DNA of 64,000 nt from Conus ventricosus (GCA_018398815.1 CM031628.1:10626598-10690597); one strand, 5' to 3'. Numbered from the stretch's first letter, positions 11,203 to 21,475 are shown. Program-made: numbers and translations. Notes: generated by a model from the sequence alone, not told the origin.

Positions 11203-12170
11203 TTAGGCTACATTGTGCGTTTTCTGGAACATTGAACTGAATTTGTTCCCATATGTCTGTTTGACTGTACGAATTGGTAGAGTGTTTCCAGCTGCTCCTG
11301 TGTCCACGTTCAGTTTCAGTTTGTGAACGCCTTTCTTGTTTGGAATGTTCACATTAAGATTGGTGTACACTTCATGCCGCAATGTCTGACTTGATATGTG
11401 GATGCAGTGGAAGTGAATGCCGTCAGTGTCTTCTTCAGGATCGTTGTCTTCAATGTCATGTACAAACTGTCTTGTCCGTTGGTGTTGCTTTCTTTGTTGA
11501 GGTCTTGCTTTGGGTTGTTTATTCCAAACACAGTGCTGCGACAGCATTTTTCCCAGTGGTTTTCCTTCCACAGGCACCACACATACCTCCAAACGCAGGG
11601 CACTTGCGAGGGAGATGGTTCAGGCCACAGTTGCTGCAGGAACGTTTGATGTTGTCGATTTCCTGGTTCGTTGGTGCATTCACTGCTGTAGGTGCTGTAT
11701 TGCTTCTATGATAGCTTCATGTCTACGGCCTTCTTTCACGGCATCAGAAAGTTTGAAACCCTTTTCTTTGCTCAACAATTCTCTTGGAAAAACTTCAATA
11801 GGGATAGAAGTAATTATCAGTTTTATCATTCTCTCTTCAAGTTCTTGTTCGTCAAACTGGCACTTGTTGGCTATTGTTCTGGCTCAGGTGCAGAAATCGT
11901 CCAGTGTTTCATTTTCTCTTTGCCTCATCTTCATTAGTTGAAGTCAATAAACTCTGAAATTCACGTTCACTTTCAACTGTAAAATCTAAAAACCCCAAAT
12001 TTTTTTTGGGTGTGTTTTTCTTCTTGGGTTTAGGCTTAAAGTTGCAAGCATTTTGATGCCTTCCGCCCCAAGTCCTGTAGAATTTTTCAATGCTTTTTTT
12101 TCAGGTTGTGATTTTTTCGTCCTGTATACGTACGGTTTTTTGAAAATTTTCTGCGCTGGGCAAAATTTTT
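11203..12170 (-). pseudogene. Gypsy gag with zinc knuckles, and aspartic protease
   Basis: Minus strand: gag-like sequence with stops from about 12100, including a conserved stretch around ETLDDFCT and PIEVFPREL, then a CCHC knuckle (CSNCGLNHLPRKC, CX2CX4HX4C) and a second Cys-rich knuckle (CGACGRK). Next is an acidic linker, and then the retropepsin site VDTGA at about 11300 within KLNVDTGAAGNTLP. Gag and the protease frame are offset by indels. The homologous stretch in the right copy is 41545-42540. Confidence 0.8.
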
Positions 12171-14446
12171 CCCCTCAACATACACTTTGGTATTTGGGGG
12201 TTGTGTGTGTGTGGGGGGGGGGGGGGGGGTTGTGTGTGTGTGTGTGTGGTTGTGTGTGGTGTGTGTGTTGTGTGTGTGTTGGTGTGTGTGTGTGTGTCTG
12301 TGTTTAAATTTTCTGCTCCCAAACAGTTATGGTATCGTTGCGTCTAATATCAAAATGACTTCGTTCATTTGCTGTGCAAAAAGGGTACCCTTTGGCAAAT
12401 CTCTTGTGTCTGCCCCGCGAGCGAGTTCGCTCTTCACGAAAGGTGGTAAAGGGGTTAACCCTACTGCCCGGAACAAGCCTAGCAACCACGGAAAAACGGT
12501 AAACTTTTAAAACAAATCTTAAATTTCCAATCGCATTATTGTCGATCAAAAACCAAAATTTGTTACTTCATTCTCCAAAAATGCTTTAAAAATAAACCCG
12601 GACGCATAAAACTTACACTGACCAAAATACGGAAAAACTAAAAAGCGGTAAGGAAAAAAGGTTTGAACTTTCATTTTTCCCATGCCGTCCTTCGCAAAAT
12701 TTTCCTCCTCTTTATCTTTTTTTTAAAATGAAAATTTCAGGAAAAAGAGAAAAACAACAACAAAAAAACAGCGCACAACCCAAAAAAATTGAAAGGCAAG
12801 AAGAAGGGGAAAAGAGGAAAGGGAGAGAAGGGGAAAAAAAAAAAAGAAGGGGAAAGAAGAAAAAAAGTTGGGAAAAGGAAGAGGAGAAAAAGGAAAAAAG
12901 TTGAAGAAAAGAAAAGGAAGCAAAAGAAAAAGGATACATACAAAGGGCAATTTTCCAAAAAAATTTTTTCCCGACACAACTCCCCTGCCACTGAAATTTG
13001 AAAACCCAAAGTCCCTCCTACATTTTTCCCAGACTGCCCCAAAAAAACAACTTTTAAGAAAAATACATCGAAATTTATGCAAAAAGGCAGTCAAATTTTA
13101 GCTCCTCTGAAACCTGAACTTCAAAAGTAAAATACTATTCAAAGAAGGTTTGGGGGGCGAGGGGCTGGCGAGGAGGCTAGAGATGGGGGGTCGGATCAAA
13201 TACTTTCACGTTTAAAAAGGTATAAGCGGGACAAAAACCCGAAAAAAAAATTTGGAAAAAGGTAGGAAAACAACACGGCGGGGAAAAAGAATAAAGCTTC
13301 ACAATATTACGTGTTATTATTTATACAAAAGGTTTTTTTTTTGTTTTTCTCCCCCCCTTTTCACCCCCCTCCCTCCCCTACCATCTTTATCCATTTTATC
13401 TTGTTTAATAGTTTTTTCATCACTTCAAGACTTCCACTGGACCCAAAACATTATCTTTCTTTTCTTCACTTTTGGGTTACTCAGCAACAGACAACACAGA
13501 TAACGCTGTTTTCTAAATATTCTCCGTCTCTCCCTCTCCCCGTGTTGCGTGCTGTGCGGTGTGGGGTGTGTGTGTGTGTGTGTGTGTGTGGCACGAAGGT
13601 GTGATTGCGTGCATTCTGCAAGAACCGGCTGACGCGTTATCTGTGGTGTTTGATGCCAAATGGGCAAGAGAATCCCCTGGTAGCAATGAGATACAATTCA
13701 TGCCTCGCATTTTGACGTTGTCACCCTGCGATCACCAGTGGCCCATATGTTTGACATGGTTGATGTTGTGTGTAGGATGATAAAAACGATTGTGACTTAA
13801 ATATTCATTGACTGTGTTAACGAGGCGTGGCATATCCCAGTATTCTGAGAAGTGGGTGTCAAGTGTGTGGGACCTTTAATCTCCATATAATTTGTGGAAC
13901 GGCTTGCAGCGGAACGGCTTGCAGTGCAACGGATTATGAATATTGTGGCTTAAGTATGTGAATGTGCATCAAATTTTGAATGAGTGTTTGGGACCATAAA
14001 GACCAGTCTGACTTGTGATACGATCATGTTTGATCAGTTTCACATTTATTGTCCACACAGTGATGTCAGAAATAACGATACTAACGACAACAAAAACTTA
14101 CGAGTTGATGTAGAAATGGGCATAACATATGCAATCGTCCGATCATCCCACTGCAAAAGACTTCTGTACCTGCAACACATAAGCATGTGCATGCAAACTC
14201 TGTGTACCCTCGAGGCGCGCGCTTGTGTGTGCATTTATGTGCTTATTGCACTCATACATGTGCGCGCATGTATGTGGGTGTGAATGTATATGGTAGCAGC
14301 AGCAGCAGTGATGAAAAGTAGTTTCGGCAGAGATGGCAACTGCAGTAGCAATGGCAGCAGCAACAATTACAGTAGCAGCAATGCTTAAGTACTGAGTGAG
14401 AATATGAAGCAGCAACAACAATAGCAGAAGCACCACTAGCCGGAAT
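12171..14446. other. Non-coding arm DNA: microsatellites and purine-rich tracts
   Basis: No gene is seen. (GT)n with a G-run lies at about 12205-12303, a long purine-rich (GGAAAA-type) tract at 12720-12940, (GT)n at 13563-13590, and a short tandem of a GGAACGGCTTGC unit (two full copies) near 13895-13930. The right arm (39179-41540) carries the inverted equivalent, with four copies of that unit and longer CA arrays. ORFs with Lys/Glu or Phe/Leu runs are low-complexity artefacts. The Gypsy 5' LTR may lie in the first few hundred bases, but no second copy was found to prove it. Confidence 0.7.
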
Positions 14447-14985
14447 AGCTCAGCCGGAATAGCTCAGTTGGTAAGAGCGCCTGACTCGTAATCTTGGTGA
14501 TCCTGGGTTGCGGGTTCGAACCTCACGCCGTGGCGTTTCGGTACAGGGGGATTTTTCCTCGGAGTTAACTTGGTTCTGACTCCATTTCCCATACAGTCCT
14601 TCGAATGAGACTATAAACCGAGGTTCCGTGTGTGAACGCATGCATAACATCTTGCACACACGTTAAAATCCCATCACCAACTTTCGGAAGAGTAGGCCAT
14701 TGGCCATTGGTATGGATGACACGTTACACATAGCATGCACCCTGCGTGAGAAATGGAAAGAATGAAGGAAGTAAGGAAAATGAGTGATCGATATTGAACG
14801 ATACTGACTGGATGACACGGAAAACGACTGAATGAAGCGCCAGCTGGCAGCTCTTCAGTCGCACTACCCAGGTAGGCAGCCCGTTGTGTAAACGAGTGTT
14901 GATTGTAAAGCGCTTAGAGCTTGGCCTCTAGCCGAGAATAGACGCTATATAAGTATTCATTATTATATTATTATTATATTATTAT
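14447..14985 (+). mobile_element. tRNA-derived SINE, copy 2
   Basis: The head reads AATAGCTCAGTTGGTAAGAG (A box) with an anticodon-loop-like CTCGTAA and the exact B box GGTTCGAACC. The body has GACTATAAACCGAGG and ACGTTAAAATCCCAT. The tail has TTGTAAAGCGCTTAGAGC and GACGCTATATAAGTATTC, then ATT repeats. It is not a functional tRNA: the anticodon and T arms are separated by extra bases and there is no matching acceptor stem. The first 14 bases of the head (GCCGGAATAGCTCA) are duplicated in tandem, a feature shared with the inverted copy at 38645-39178. Confidence 0.85.
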
Positions 14986-15162
14986 TATATTATTAGCAGC
15001 AGCAGTAGATGTAGCAGTAGTAGTGATAGTTGTATCAGCAGCGCAACGGAGTTATTCGTATCGTAATAGTAGCATAAGTATAACAGCACAGCAGAGGAGT
15101 AAATAGTAGTAGTGCACAGCAAGGGGAGTTGGTTTTTAGGGAGCAAAAAAGTGAAAGTAGCC
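14986..15162. repeat. AGC/AGT trinucleotide repeat region
   Basis: Interspersed AGC, AGT and ATT triplets follow the SINE. Up to about 15060 the inverted partner near 38530-38590 matches; past that the two diverge. The sequence runs into the gap at 15163. Confidence 0.7.
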
Positions 15163-16162
15163 NNNNNNNNNNNNNNNNNNNNNNNNNNNNNNNNNNNNNN
15201 NNNNNNNNNNNNNNNNNNNNNNNNNNNNNNNNNNNNNNNNNNNNNNNNNNNNNNNNNNNNNNNNNNNNNNNNNNNNNNNNNNNNNNNNNNNNNNNNNNNN
15301 NNNNNNNNNNNNNNNNNNNNNNNNNNNNNNNNNNNNNNNNNNNNNNNNNNNNNNNNNNNNNNNNNNNNNNNNNNNNNNNNNNNNNNNNNNNNNNNNNNNN
15401 NNNNNNNNNNNNNNNNNNNNNNNNNNNNNNNNNNNNNNNNNNNNNNNNNNNNNNNNNNNNNNNNNNNNNNNNNNNNNNNNNNNNNNNNNNNNNNNNNNNN
15501 NNNNNNNNNNNNNNNNNNNNNNNNNNNNNNNNNNNNNNNNNNNNNNNNNNNNNNNNNNNNNNNNNNNNNNNNNNNNNNNNNNNNNNNNNNNNNNNNNNNN
15601 NNNNNNNNNNNNNNNNNNNNNNNNNNNNNNNNNNNNNNNNNNNNNNNNNNNNNNNNNNNNNNNNNNNNNNNNNNNNNNNNNNNNNNNNNNNNNNNNNNNN
15701 NNNNNNNNNNNNNNNNNNNNNNNNNNNNNNNNNNNNNNNNNNNNNNNNNNNNNNNNNNNNNNNNNNNNNNNNNNNNNNNNNNNNNNNNNNNNNNNNNNNN
15801 NNNNNNNNNNNNNNNNNNNNNNNNNNNNNNNNNNNNNNNNNNNNNNNNNNNNNNNNNNNNNNNNNNNNNNNNNNNNNNNNNNNNNNNNNNNNNNNNNNNN
15901 NNNNNNNNNNNNNNNNNNNNNNNNNNNNNNNNNNNNNNNNNNNNNNNNNNNNNNNNNNNNNNNNNNNNNNNNNNNNNNNNNNNNNNNNNNNNNNNNNNNN
16001 NNNNNNNNNNNNNNNNNNNNNNNNNNNNNNNNNNNNNNNNNNNNNNNNNNNNNNNNNNNNNNNNNNNNNNNNNNNNNNNNNNNNNNNNNNNNNNNNNNNN
16101 NNNNNNNNNNNNNNNNNNNNNNNNNNNNNNNNNNNNNNNNNNNNNNNNNNNNNNNNNNNNNN
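15163..16162. other. Assembly gap (1000 N)
   Basis: Exactly 1000 N. It abuts the inner end of the left arm of the inverted duplication, so the join between the arm and the spacer is not supported by contiguous sequence. Confidence 0.99.
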
Positions 16163-16376
16163 AAGGGCAGGCAATACTATAGATTGCCTTCGAGAGGGAT
16201 TGCAATGGTTTCCTCATGCAGTAGTGAAGGGTTTTCATATTTATGATATATATTTTCCATTTTCTTCATCTTCAATTTTTTCCCCTCTAAATTTCAAATC
16301 TTTGCCAAGCATTATTATAATGTTGGAAGAATTGTTAACCTGCACTTGTTTTTCCCCCACTACTTAATTGTTCAGC

Positions 16377-16378
<2 letters not shown>
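16163..16378 (+). repeat. Partial family C repeat (truncated by the gap)
   Basis: This matches the 3' portion of the unit at 19038-19525: the motifs TTGCCTTCGAGAGGGATT, AGTGAAGGGTTTTCAT, TTGCCAAGCATTATTATAAT and GTTAACCTGCACTTG occur in the same order. The ribozyme-bearing part would lie inside the preceding gap. It ends at TGTTCAGCA against a (TA)n run, as the 19525 copy does. Confidence 0.75.
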
Positions 16379-16421
<43 letters not shown>

Positions 16422-16454
16422 TATATATATTATATATATATTATATATAATATA

Positions 16455-17219
16455 TTGAATTATAAACAAAGCTTGCTCTTATGTCTTAGATTGAAGAAAT
16501 AGGGGAGATACGCATTCATATCTGCAGTGGTAGATGATTCCGCCTAACTAACAGTATGTGCTTGAGTGGGTGAAGGGGGAAAATAAAATAAATTGCTTCT
16601 CAAATGAGCCTTCAGCAAGCTTATTTCTCCAAGGGTGAGACATCCTCCAATAGGGGGAAACTCATAACATATAACCCTTGGTCATATACCGATATTTCGA
16701 AACTTGGTGGTTTCTCCTCAGTGACGCGGGGGAAAGTGGTAATTTGACTCCTCTGCCTTTTCAGTTTTAAGAAGAATACAATCCCAGAAAAGGTTGGTGT
16801 GCAATACCGTAGTATGTTTGTTGAGTTTTCAAAAAACCCAAAAAAAGGTGCCATCTAAGAAGCAAAAAAAAAAAATCATAAAAGAGCAAAACAAACTAAT
16901 TTTCTTGTGAAAAGTAAAAAAATATAAAAAGATATCCTCTAAGACACAAGTGCTGAGGGCAAGTTCTTGGAATGAATCCGCAAGGGACTAAAATCAACAA
17001 ACTAATAAATTCCAAGGATAAGTACCGCACCGTTCCAGCAACTAAAAGAGCAGCTTGGTGTTGCAATGACTGCAAGAAATATTGAATTATAAACCCAAAA
17101 CTTGCTCTTATGTCTTAGATTGAAGAAATAGGGGGAGATACGCATTCATCTGCAGTGGTAGATGATTCCGCCTAACTAACAGTATGTGCTTGAGTGGGTG
17201 AATGGGGAAAATAAAACCA
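16455..17219 (-). repeat. Family A ribozyme repeat, minus-strand copies
   Basis: After a (TA)n run the repeat begins GAATTATAAACAAAGCTTGC on the plus strand and runs to the end of the unit near 17085, where a second minus copy starts and breaks off at 17219. Unit length is about 630 bp. There is no credible protein. One hammerhead ribozyme is present (16680-16725, minus). At 17220 the orientation flips to plus. Confidence 0.8.
16680..16725 (-). ncRNA. Type I hammerhead ribozyme, family A, copy 1 (intact core)
   Basis: Read on the minus strand: stem I 5' side GTCA, core CTGAGGA, stem II GAAAC/GTTTC (5 bp) with loop CACCAA, core GAAA, stem III ATA/TAT with loop TCGG, cleavage nucleotide A, then stem I 3' side TGAC. 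All conserved hammerhead positions (CUGANGA, GAAA, U16.1, H17) are met. Stem I is 4 bp here, where other copies have 5. Predicted cleavage falls between 16685 and 16684 on the minus strand. Activity is inferred, not shown. Confidence 0.88.
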
Positions 17220-17821
17220 ATTTTCGAATTTCGGTATATGACCAGGAGTTATATGTTAGTGAGTTTCCCTCCTATTGGAGGATGTCTCACCCTTGGAGAA
17301 TATAAGCTTGCTGAAGGCTCATTTTGAGAAGCATTTATTTTATTTTCCCCATTCACCACTCAAGCACATACTGTTAGTTAGGCGGAATCATCTACCACGC
17401 AGATATAAATGGTATCCCCCCCTATTTCTTCAATCTAAGACATAAGAGCAAGCTTTGTTTTAATCAATATTCTTGCAGTCATTGCAACCCCAAAAGCTGC
17501 TCTGAAAGTTGCTGGAACGGTGCGGTACTTATCCTTGGAATTTATTAGTTTGTTGTTTTTTAGTCCCTTGCGGATTCATTCCAAGAACTTGCCCTCAGCA
17601 CTTGTGTCTTAGAGGATATCTTTTTATATTTTTACTTTTCACAAGAAAATGTAGTTTGTTTGGCTCTTTTTTTGATTTTTTTTTTGCTTCTTAGATGGCA
17701 CCTTTGGTTGGTTTTTTGAAAACTCAACAAACATACTACGGTATTGCACCCCAAACCTTTTCGGGGATTGTATTTTTTCTTAAACTGAAAAGGGCAGAGG
17801 AGTCAAATTACCACTTTCCGC

Positions 17822-17869
17822 GGTCACTGAGGAAAAAACCACCAAGTTTCAAAATATCGGTATATGACC
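17822..17869 (+). ncRNA. Hammerhead ribozyme, family A, G12-mutant copy
   Basis: Stem I GGTCA/TGACC (5 bp), core CTGAGGA, loop CACCAA, stem III ATA/TAT with loop TCGG and cleavage A are all kept. The invariant GAAA has become AAAA (G12 to A) and the first base of stem II is also A. A G12 change normally abolishes cleavage, so this copy is predicted inactive. Confidence 0.8.
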
Positions 17870-18444
17870 AGGAGTTATATGTTAGGAGTTTCCCTCCCTA
17901 TTGGAGGATGTCTCACCTTGGAGAATATAAGCTTGCTGAAGGTCTTTTTGAAAAGCATTTATTTTTTTTTCCCCCCATTCACCCACTCAGACATACTGTT
18001 AGTTAGGCGGAATCATTACCACTGCAGTTATGAATGGTATCTCCCCTATTTTTTCCCAATCTAAGACATAAGAGCAAGCTTTGTTTATTTTCCCAATATT
18101 TCTTGCAGTCTTTTGCAACACCAAGCTGCTCTGTAAGTTGCTGGAACGGTGCGTACTTATCCTTGGAATTTATTAGTTTGTTGTATTTTATCCCTTGCGG
18201 ATTCTTTCCCAAGAACTTCCCCTCAGCACTTGTGTCTTAGAGGATATCTTTTTATATTTTTTACTTTTCACAAGAAAATGTAGTTTGTTTTGCTCTTTTA
18301 TGATTTTTTTTTTTTTGCTTTTTGATGGCACCTTTGGTTTTTTGAAAACTCACAAACATACTACGGTATCCCACACCAACCTTTTCTGGGATTGTATTCT
18401 TCTTAAAACTGAAAGGCAGAGGAGTCAAATTACCATTTTCCGGG

Positions 18445-18492
18445 GTTTCACTGAGGAGAAACCACCAAGTTTCGAAATATCGGTATATGACC
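18445..18492 (+). ncRNA. Type I hammerhead ribozyme, family A, copy 3 (intact core)
   Basis: Core CTGAGGA, stem II GAAAC/GTTTC with loop CACCAA, GAAA, stem III ATA/TAT with loop TCGG, cleavage A, then TGACC. The stem I 5' side is TTTCA, leaving 3 bp next to the core. All catalytic positions are intact; the weak stem I could lower activity. Confidence 0.85.
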
Positions 18493-18803
18493 GGGAGTTA
18501 TATGTTAGTGAGTTTCCCTCCCTATTGGGGATGTCTCACCCTTGGAGAATATAAGCTTGCTAAAGGGCTCATTTTGAGAAGCATTTTTTTTTTTTCCCCA
18601 TTCACCCACTCAAGCACATACTGTTAGTTAGGCGGAATCATCTACCACTGCAGATATGAATGCGTATCTCCCCTATTTCTTCAATCAAAAGAATAAGAGC
18701 AAGCTTTTTTATAATTCAATATTTCTTGCAGTCATTGCAACACCAAGCTGCTCTGTAAGTTGCTGGAACGGTGCGGGTACTTATCCTTGGAATTTATTAG
18801 TTG

Positions 18804-18805
<2 letters not shown>

Positions 18806-18899
<94 letters not shown>

Positions 18900-19000
18900 G
18901 ATTAAAAGTAAATCTTAAAACCGGGGGATGACAAACTTGTTTCGAGGTCTCCCTCTCCTCAGATCCCGTGCCAATATATTATATATATATATATATAATA

Positions 19001-19037
<37 letters not shown>
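18806..19037. repeat. (TA)n tracts flanking a ribozyme island
   Basis: (TA)n lies at about 18806-18897 and 18975-19037. Between them is an 80-bp island carrying the hammerhead at 18925-18967. The ribozyme therefore sits alone between two AT microsatellites, with no PLE coding sequence beside it. Confidence 0.85.
18925..18967 (-). ncRNA. Canonical type I hammerhead ribozyme (PLE type)
   Basis: Read on the minus strand: stem I GGGAT/ATCCC (5 bp), core CTGAGGA, stem II GAGG/CCTC with a GAGA tetraloop, core GAAA, stem III ACA/TGT around AGTT, cleavage nucleotide C (a GUC site). Every conserved position is canonical. Predicted cleavage lies between 18930 and 18929 on the minus strand. The short, nearly palindromic stem III resembles those in Penelope-like elements. 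This is the textbook-best ribozyme in the window. Confidence 0.93.
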
Positions 19038-19039
<2 letters not shown>

Positions 19040-19525
19040 CTCAAAGATTGTCCCCTACATTTTATACGGGTTTAAATAATGCTTTTGGTTTTTCAGCAAC
19101 TTTTTTCCTCTCCACACTTTTGTTTTGTTCCATTTTACTACCCTTCACTGGCTGCTTTGAGGGTACTGTTGGATTCTTTTTTGAACCCTTGGTGATGAAA
19201 AACACCACAGAATTATGGACTGTGGTGTTGTCTCTATTTGACACAAGAGCACAGACACCCAAACAGCCGTGTCTCCCTGATGAGTCGATCCCGCGGACGA
19301 AAGGCCCAGGAGCAGGCAATAAAAATAAATGTGCCTTTGAGAGGGATTACGATGGTTCCCTCAGGCAGCTAGTGAAGGGTTTCTCATTTTATGTTATATC
19401 CCCCCATTTTCTTCAATATTTTTTTAAAGTTCAAAACTTTGCCCCAAATCATTACTATAACGACGGAAGAAATTGTTAACCCGCACTTGTTTCCCCCCAC
19501 TACTTTATTGTTCAGCAATATATAT
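19038..19525 (+). repeat. Family C ribozyme repeat, plus-strand copy
   Basis: Related to the minus-strand array at 48265-50165: shared blocks include CACCACAGAATTATGGACTG, GACACAAGAGCACAGACAC and GTTCCATTTTACTACCCTTC. It ends TTCAGCA against a (TA)n stretch. The copy is about 490 bp and lacks the poly-G tract of the array units. One hammerhead lies at 19273-19312. Confidence 0.8.
19273..19312 (+). ncRNA. Hammerhead ribozyme, family C, U16.1-mutant copy
   Basis: Stem I CTCC/GGAG (4 bp), core CTGATGA, stem II GTC/GAC (3 bp; the fourth pair is lost), core GAAA, stem III GGCC, cleavage A. The base pairing with A15.1 is C instead of U, so this copy is probably weak or inactive. The fold matches the other family C copies. 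Confidence 0.78.
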
Positions 19526-20559
19526 ATCTATATATACAAATATTTATGACAAAAGTATATATATATATATATTTTAATCATTTGTGTACCCCTTGTTACA
19601 ACTTCATATCTATTAGAAATGTCACATGTACTGTCACTGATATTAATCATTATTCTTTGCAATATTTCTGACATTCCCCCTGATATAATCATTATTCTTT
19701 GGGAATTTTTTCTGACATTCCAGCTTAAAATTTTTCTAGCCTCCTATGGCATCACTATCATTACTCTATGGTTACATTTATGATTATCATTCAAACCCTC
19801 AATATACATACCATCATTATCAATATACTTATTAGATTCCATCCTTCCCATAATGTGTAACTTCTTCTCCTCTTTGCTCTTCCTGTCCTCCCTTTCCCTC
19901 CTTTTTATCTCCCTCCCCTTAGTATGAGTACTAGTACTATTATCTATTTCCTATTATCAATATTATTGTTATAGATTTGTGTCCCTTTTTCTTTCTTTTT
20001 TTCTTTAAATTATATTTCTGTATGATGCTTTTATTATCAGTGCTATTATTTACCGTTACCGTTGCTACAGTTGTTAGCATTATCATCATTATTATCAATA
20101 CTATTGTTATTATTGATATTACCATCACTACCATTAACATCACCATCACCACTAAGACCGTTGCCACGACAACCATGCTGATTAAAAATCCTCTAACCTA
20201 CTTTCCTTTCTTCCATGCTACAACTGCTATTGCCATATTATCACCAAAAGTGGTAGTAATCCTGTCTTTATTTATTTTTCGATATTTTGATCATCATTAC
20301 TATTATCATTATTCCTATCAGTAACATAACTATCATTATTACTACCTCGACTCACACATTGTGTCCTTCTTGACAGCCTCGTTTTCATTCAACGCCCATC
20401 TTGCACTGAAGTGAATGAAGATAGGTATTGCTCGTTCATTTTCGTTGTCCTGACTGTGTTGTATCTTGTTTGAAGAAGACCTCAGGGGTCGAAACGAAAC
20501 GTGTTTTGTCTCGTGATTCGTTTGTCTGCATTTTCTTGGCGGTTTGCAATTAATCACAT
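19526..20559. other. Intergenic or intronic DNA, AT-rich
   Basis: A short (TA)n run, then ATT/ATC-rich low-complexity sequence (about 20040-20345). No gene or known element was recognised. Confidence 0.6.
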
Positions 20560-21119
20560 TTCAAAATCTGTGAATGCCACAGGTTTTTGCTATGAGCCTC
20601 TCAATTCCTCAGATACTGGGATCTCCTTACGCACGGCGGACATACTGAAGTGCATGGCATCCGAACAGAAACAGCTCAGCGTCACGGCAACTAGTGTCAA
20701 CATGTCGTACGTCCACCAGGGGAGAATCACACTGGAAACGGGTCCTCTTTAACGTGTGAAGTTATCTTACAACCTCGTGCCTCACAGCTATTATCATGTG
20801 AGCTTCCTGGAACAGACATGTGTACAGCGAAATTATATATTCTTTTATTCAGACTATTCAGAGAAGTTAGCGGCAGGAGTTTAGTGACAAAACTGAACCT
20901 CATGAAGAGAGCCTTCTTTTATGACAGTATCGTATGGACAGGTTGTGAACCAGACTTTGACCCTATGTCACTGTTTGCGATCTACTTTGCATACTTTTCA
21001 GTCGTCCATCAATGTGAATGACGTCAGCAGAGACTACGCAGTGGAGATGAGAATCGCCCATGGGTTATTTCTCCGAAGGGGCACTGAACTGGAAGTGGTG
21101 AATGTTTCACAACAGCTTG
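20560..21119 (+). pseudogene. Extracellular-protein exon of the host receptor gene, frame broken
   Basis: The segment encodes VNATGFCYEPLNSS, several N-glycosylation sites and spaced cysteines, then SINVNDVSRDYAVEMRIAHG, and ends at a strong donor (CAGCTTG followed by GTGAGT) at 21119/21120. The reading passes through three frames (shifts near 20745 and 20940). A CUB-like or other extracellular module is likely, since the next plus-strand exon-like segment is a CUB domain, but I could not place it firmly. The shifts may be sequencing errors or decay. It is placed with 30623, 34884, 46330 and 47274 as parts of one gene by strand and domain type only. Confidence 0.45.
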
Positions 21120-21144
21120 GTGAGTTTTGAAGGGATTAGGATCT

Positions 21145-21148
<4 letters not shown>

Positions 21149-21225
<77 letters not shown>

Positions 21226-21237
21226 CCCCCCACCACA

Positions 21238-21305
<68 letters not shown>

Positions 21306-21311
21306 CACACA

Positions 21312-21362
<51 letters not shown>

Positions 21363-21385
21363 ACACACGCGCGCACGCGCCACTA

Positions 21386-21441
<56 letters not shown>

Positions 21442-21475
21442 TCTCTCTCTCTCTCTCTCTCTCACTCTCATTAAA
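21149..21475. repeat. Microsatellites: (CA)n, (CG/CA)n, (GCAC)n, (CT)n
   Basis: Uninterrupted CA, then GCAC and CA blocks to about 21370, then (CT)n at about 21388-21470. It starts immediately inside the intron after the donor at 21120. Confidence 0.95.

Larger units (their letters stand above)
5481..12170 (-). mobile_element. Gypsy/Ty3 LTR-retrotransposon remnant, left copy
   Basis: In minus-strand order: degenerate gag (about 12170-11560), zinc knuckles, aspartic protease, reverse transcriptase, RNase H, then directly the C-terminal part of integrase, which is swollen by a minisatellite. The catalytic core of integrase (zinc-binding domain and DDE region) is missing: only about 20 codons separate the RNase H tail from the conserved helix that normally follows the catalytic Glu. 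Multiple stops and shifts break gag and pol. No LTR pair was found. The second copy is at 41545-45235 on the opposite strand, nearly identical where they align but lacking about 0.78 kb of the RNase H region. Confidence 0.9.
17220..18805 (+). repeat. Family A ribozyme repeat, tandem plus-strand copies
   Basis: A partial unit starts inside the ribozyme at about 17235. It is followed by about two more units in direct tandem (ribozymes at 17822 and 18445, spacing 623 bp). The array ends at a (TA)n tract at 18806. Frequent small indels, mostly in homopolymers, separate the copies. No ORF is conserved between units, so the repeat appears to be non-coding. Confidence 0.85.

Noticed and set aside
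11382..11941. Plus-strand ORFs of 80-143 codons opposite Gypsy gag/pol
   Set aside because: Shadows of the minus-strand element; the same shadows appear in the inverted copy.
12712..13101. Phe/Ser-rich or Lys/Arg-rich ORFs
   Set aside because: Low-complexity purine/pyrimidine tract; the counterpart in the other arm does not keep the frames.
14454..14530. A functional tRNA gene
   Set aside because: A and B boxes are present but the cloverleaf has extra bases and no acceptor stem; it is followed by a SINE body and tail.
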